Assembly: GCF_017591435.1 (NCBI RefSeq)
Contig: NC_059296.1
Location: 7,306,938 to 7,370,937, forward strand
Direction: 5' to 3'
Origin: Portunus trituberculatus
Taxonomy: Eukaryota; Arthropoda; Malacostraca; Decapoda; Portunidae
Length of the DNA stretch: 64,000 bases
Translations under genes and position numbers: made by a program
Shown: in pieces, positions 49,001-64,000 of the stretch
Position numbering within the stretch: position 1 is the stretch's first letter
Layout: every line of letters begins with the position of its first letter
The notes under the pieces: model-generated
The model's database searches: none
What the model saw: the letters and a program-made list of their open reading frames with translations, nothing else
Told to the model about the DNA's origin: nothing

Positions 49001-51492
49001 TGTCTCCATGCTTCTAGCAACTTGCAATTTCAGTCACATATTGACAAGTGTGAAACTGCCTTAAGGAGATCAACCAGTGCAATGGCAGCCTGCCAGTGTC
49101 CCTCCACTTTACCATGCCCTGCTGGCCCCACTGTCACACTGGGAATTAAGAACTAAAATGTGTTCGTAGATTCAGCAACAGATTTGGGATTGTTGGTTGA
49201 TACTACTCTGAAATTCCATCATTCTCCTACAAAAACTTTCCTGTCTTGGCATCTCTGGTGTCCTCCTACAGTGGATCAAAGACTTCCTCACTCAGCGAAC
49301 AATGTCTGTCTCTGTTACAGGTGTCCCAAGCAGTCACAAGTTAATCCCCAGTGGAGTACCCCAGGGTTCAGTTCTCGGTCCTTTACTTTTTATTATCTAT
49401 GTAAACCACTTACCGTCTTACATAAAGAGTGATTGCAAAATATTTTCTGACGATCTAAAGATTTATCTGCCCATTCGTAACTTGCTGCACACCCATACAG
49501 TTGTTGACATATCTAACTGCCAACGTGATGTCAACTCTATATATATAGAATATCTAACTCATAGGGGCTTTCTTTAAATATAGATAAGTGTGTCACACTG
49601 AGATTCAACAGAGGCACTTTTCCAGAGCAAGACATAGGCCCATATAACACCTACTCACTCAATAGTACAGATATACAAAAGGTTAATGCCCACAAGGATC
49701 TTGGTGTACTGGTTGACACTTCTTTACGCTTCCACATGCACATAAAAACTACAGTTAACAAGGCTGCAGGTCTGGCAGCAAATTTACTAAAAGCAACTAT
49801 TTGTAGATCACAGAATTTCATGCTAAATCTTTTTATTACACATGTAAGACCACTACTAGAATACTGTTCATGCCTATGGAACACATGTTACCTTGGAGAC
49901 CTAAAGATGCTAGAAAGTGTTCAGAGGTCGTGGACTCGACACAGACGGAATGACTGGACTGTCCTACAAAGAGCGTTTGTTAGCTCTTTACCTCTACTCT
50001 ATGTGGACTCCCTACTCGTGCTGACATAATAAAGTACTGGAAGATCTTCCACTCTGAGTGTTCTATCTCTCCCCGAGGATTTATTCATCACAACACCACA
50101 TGCACATACTCGTGGACACCGTTTTAAAATAGCCCACCAGTACAGTTCAGTGGATCTTAGATCTCAATTTTTTTCATTCCGGTGTGTCCGTTTATGGAAT
50201 TCTTTGTCTGACCATGTTGTTGCTCTGAACTCGCTGCCATCCTTCAAATCAACCCTTCACAGTCATTTAGGCGACATCCTGTACGACTTTGTGGAGTAAT
50301 ATGCATACACACATGTGCTGCTGTTTGCTGCACAATAATATATCCTGCATTTCTGAACAGTTTCAATGGGTATACATTCCAGTCAACTCACAGTTTATTA
50401 CAATCATCCAGTAATCTACATCTAAAGTTGACTGGTGTACCCATTTTCCTAGCTACCTTTTTCTTACTCTTCGTTGTATTTTCATCTGGTATCATCTCAA
50501 ACCTCCTTAAGAGTACAGTAAACCGGGACTCCTCATTTATGCTTTCTCTTTACATTACACATATTCATCCAGTAATTGAGTTCTCTTCCGTGGTTTGGCA
50601 CACAGGTTATGAGGGAGACCTTCATTGTTGGAAGGGGTCCAGCACCGTTGGTCAAAGCAAATTATTGGTTACCACAACATGGATTATATATAGCGGTCGT
50701 CTTTCTGCTCTGGATCTGTATTCAGAGCGGGGTAGGCTGCTCCGAGCTGACTTGATAAAGGTGTGGAAAATATTTTATGATTAACACCTATTGCACACAC
50801 TGATTTCTTTATTCCTATGCCTGATGCCAGGACTCAGGACCACTCTCTTAAATTATTCTATCCTCATATACATACTGATTTACGCTATTTTTTTTTTCTC
50901 AATTAGAGTCACTGACCTCTGAAATTCTCTGCCCTCCGAGGCTGTCTTGGCTCCTACCTTATCCCAGTTTAAAAGACTTCTTGCCATTCATCTGGGGGAC
51001 AGTCTGTTTATGAATATTAATTGCTCTTTGAAAAATTCTCATAACTGCTTACAACACATTCAACAGTATTTTGCAACGGCTTGCGTTATTGTTATTAGAA
51101 AATTCTCACCCTACTGTTGCGTGTTGGCATCTCTGGAGCTCCTTCCCAGAGGAACTCATCCTGGTAAGACATGTTTAGGGAGAGGCCATGATGACCCGAC
51201 CTCCTCCCTTGTTCTATACCATTCACAACAATAAAGTCATCAATCAATCAGGCTGTGGTGACGTGAATAGGTAGCGCCGCCTTTATCCTTAGTGGCTCAA
51301 CCTATCCTGGGCCGGCGAATCATGGTGTTATGCTCCAATAATGTGTAAGTAAAGTGTTATCCATCTGCTACGAAAAACGAAAGGGAAGTATGATGGTATT
51401 AGGCTGCTTGACGTACTGAGTAATGGAGATATTTCCCTCGTAGCAGCTGTCACATTGGAGGACACGACCTGCCTCAGAAGCGACATGGCCAT
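46002..51492 (-). CDS. mRpL27: Mitochondrial ribosomal protein L27 (bL27m), frameshifted in exon 2
   Basis: bL27m is a protein of the mitochondrial large ribosomal subunit, near the peptidyl-transferase centre. Three reverse-strand exons: 51492-51417 ('MAMSLLRQVVSSNVTAATRE', a Ser/Arg-rich import presequence), 47917-47735 ('ASKKSGGSSRNTKGRAKGKS', the L27 signature, then 'DWVTQGTIL') and 46214-46002 ('VGIGINRTLYARYHGRV', 'GAPIYKTYLHVLTE', 'FKLVDQI', stop). Intron phases 1 and 0 fit. In exon 2 the frame after 'GTIL' hits a TGA; shifting by two missing bases restores 'CQLGLDFLPGLN' leading into exon 3, total ~157 residues against 148 in human. The site is GTG where GTGTG would fit, so slippage, a sequence error or a real null allele are all possible. 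The 3.5 kb first intron is packed with transposon debris. Confidence 0.92.
47940..48480 (+). other. Possible LINE ORF1-like remnant in mRpL27 intron
   Basis: An open stretch 47946-48170 reads 'PPVTLQGIFKFLAEVCSDVK' and then a Pro/Val-rich part that continues past a stop with 'SPQPQPVPALVQPL'-type text in other frames. It looks like coding sequence antisense to the host gene, perhaps from the retrotransposon at 49.2 kb. Family not recognised. Confidence 0.3.
48486..49062 (-). mobile_element. Harbinger-type element, family H1, copy 3 (inverted)
   Basis: Ends 'GGTGGGTTCACATGTGTCAA' and 'ttgacaagtgtgaaactgcc' match the H1 terminal repeats. Internal landmarks ('tgacgtcatgg'-like, 'ttgtttgcttacattcacttcccgcc', 'gactggaagggctgtc') appear in the opposite order to copies 1 and 2. 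It lies in the first intron of mRpL27. No coding block is intact. Confidence 0.8.
49160..51250 (+). mobile_element. LINE-C, rearranged non-LTR retrotransposon fragments
   Basis: Plus-strand reverse transcriptase text 'LLQWIKDFLTQRTMSVSVTG', 'SGVPQGSVLGPLLFIIYVNH' and 'FSDDLKIYL' (YADD-type box), then 'KDLGVLVDTSLRFHMHIKTT', 'FITHVRPLLEYCSCLWNTCY'. A second overlapping 3' piece (50470-51240) repeats this part ('YITHIHPVIEFSSVVWHTGY', 'RGRLLRADLIKVWKIFYD'). The 3' end has AATAAAG followed by 'tcatcaatcaatca'. At least two truncated copies of one family are joined. CR1-like by resemblance. Confidence 0.82.
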
Positions 51493-51850
51493 TGTTTACC
51501 TTTACTTCGCTAACTGTACAAAACGAAAGGAGAAAAAAAAACACCTGAAAAATATATCACATCTCAGTAAGTATTTGATTTCTGTTGTGAAATAAAATTG
51601 ACGGATAATATATTATCTTTTTTTAATTAAATAAAGTTTGAAATGATAAGTCAGTAGGTTGCACATTCATATATATCTACTAACTACCTACGGCAGGTAG
51701 CTTACCTACGGTAGGTAGTAGATATATGTACATTCCACTCCTACTTGCATTATGAACACTGAGGAGTCAAAAACATTGTCTAACTCCTTTATTCTAATAT
51801 TGGATTCTGACAGAGACCTTATCCTAACTTAATTCTTCAAGTTCAACCCT

Positions 51851-51896
<46 letters not shown>

Positions 51897-52123
51897 AGGG
51901 TTGCATTTCTTGCTATCATGTATCTCTACTATCACAACATGACACAACTGCATACATATTCAATGATACCCGTGAGTTGCCGCTTCACCGTTGTAAAGGC
52001 AGTTCCTCGGTGTGTGGTTGTGGTGCAGTACCGTGTGCAGGACAGTGCGACTGCCGAGCCAAGGGTTGTTGAATGTTGATGTGGTAGTGTCGATTTGTGG
52101 TGACCAAAGCTTGGTGGTGCACA
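51493..52123. promoter_or_regulatory. Divergent intergenic (bidirectional promoter) between mRpL27 and the RUN/PTB gene
   Basis: Only 631 bases separate the two opposed start codons. It contains a 61-base inverted repeat (51667-51728; arms 'atctactacctaccgtaggt') and a (CT)n tract at 51855-51894. No TATA box was found. Shared regulation is inferred from geometry alone. Confidence 0.6.
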
Positions 52124-63989
<11,866 letters not shown>

Positions 63990-64000
63990 TAGTAGCTTGT

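Overview
The window is nuclear DNA of an arthropod, most likely a decapod crustacean. Genes are split by GT-AG introns with long non-coding spacers. Dinucleotide microsatellites, (TA)n, (CT/GA)n and (CA/GT)n, are dense and long. There are several non-LTR retrotransposon families, tRNA-derived SINEs, and pogo/Tigger-, Harbinger- and hAT-like DNA transposon remnants. Short TTAGG runs (the arthropod telomere unit) occur interstitially. Protein features fit animal nuclear genes. There is no operon structure, CRISPR array or bacterial signal, and the species call is inference from repeat style.

Layout. 1-3.0 kb: a reverse-strand retrotransposon split by a fold-back element, then unassigned AT-rich DNA. 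3.05-7.3 kb: a 4.2 kb pogo/Tigger-type element (TA target duplication) holding at least two further Tigger-like elements. 7.47-8.05 kb (-): N-terminal exons of a zinc-finger plus RRM protein resembling the start of U6 TUTase (TUT1/Star-PAP). 8.8-13.05 kb (-): four exons of the tRNA 2'-phosphotransferase TRPT1/Tpt1, among very long (TA)n tracts. 13.3-17 kb: a Tigger-like element, a ~300-bp satellite and a retrotransposon inserted into it. 19.4-21.6 kb: SINEs and retrotransposon ends embedded in (CA)n. 21.6-28.3 kb: mostly unassigned.

28.39-34.37 kb (+): a complete 12-exon gene for a secreted protein with two alpha-carbonic anhydrase domains, the first with all catalytic residues and the second without its zinc ligands. 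35-44.6 kb: repeats, including a nearly full-length reverse-strand retrotransposon broken by two Harbinger-type insertions, one of which contains a head-to-head dimer of another Harbinger-like family. 46.0-51.5 kb (-): three exons of mitochondrial ribosomal protein L27, with an apparent 2-nt deletion in exon 2. Divergently, 632 bp away, 52.12-63.99 kb (+): a complete 12-exon gene for a RUN, PDZ-like and PTB domain protein of about 431 residues, with a GC-AG intron and a possible alternative last exon.

The five genes do not form one pathway. TRPT1, the TUT1-like protein and mRpL27 are RNA-processing or translation genes. The carbonic anhydrase is an extracellular or ectoenzyme-type protein, and the RUN/PTB protein looks like a signalling or trafficking adaptor. 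The clearest new points are the active-plus-pseudo carbonic anhydrase fusion, the uncharacterised RUN-PDZ-PTB architecture, the frameshifted mRpL27, the nested Harbinger structure, and the association of SINE/LINE ends with (CA)n tracts. All exon boundaries were read by eye from splice signals, reading phase and family resemblance. No database search was run.
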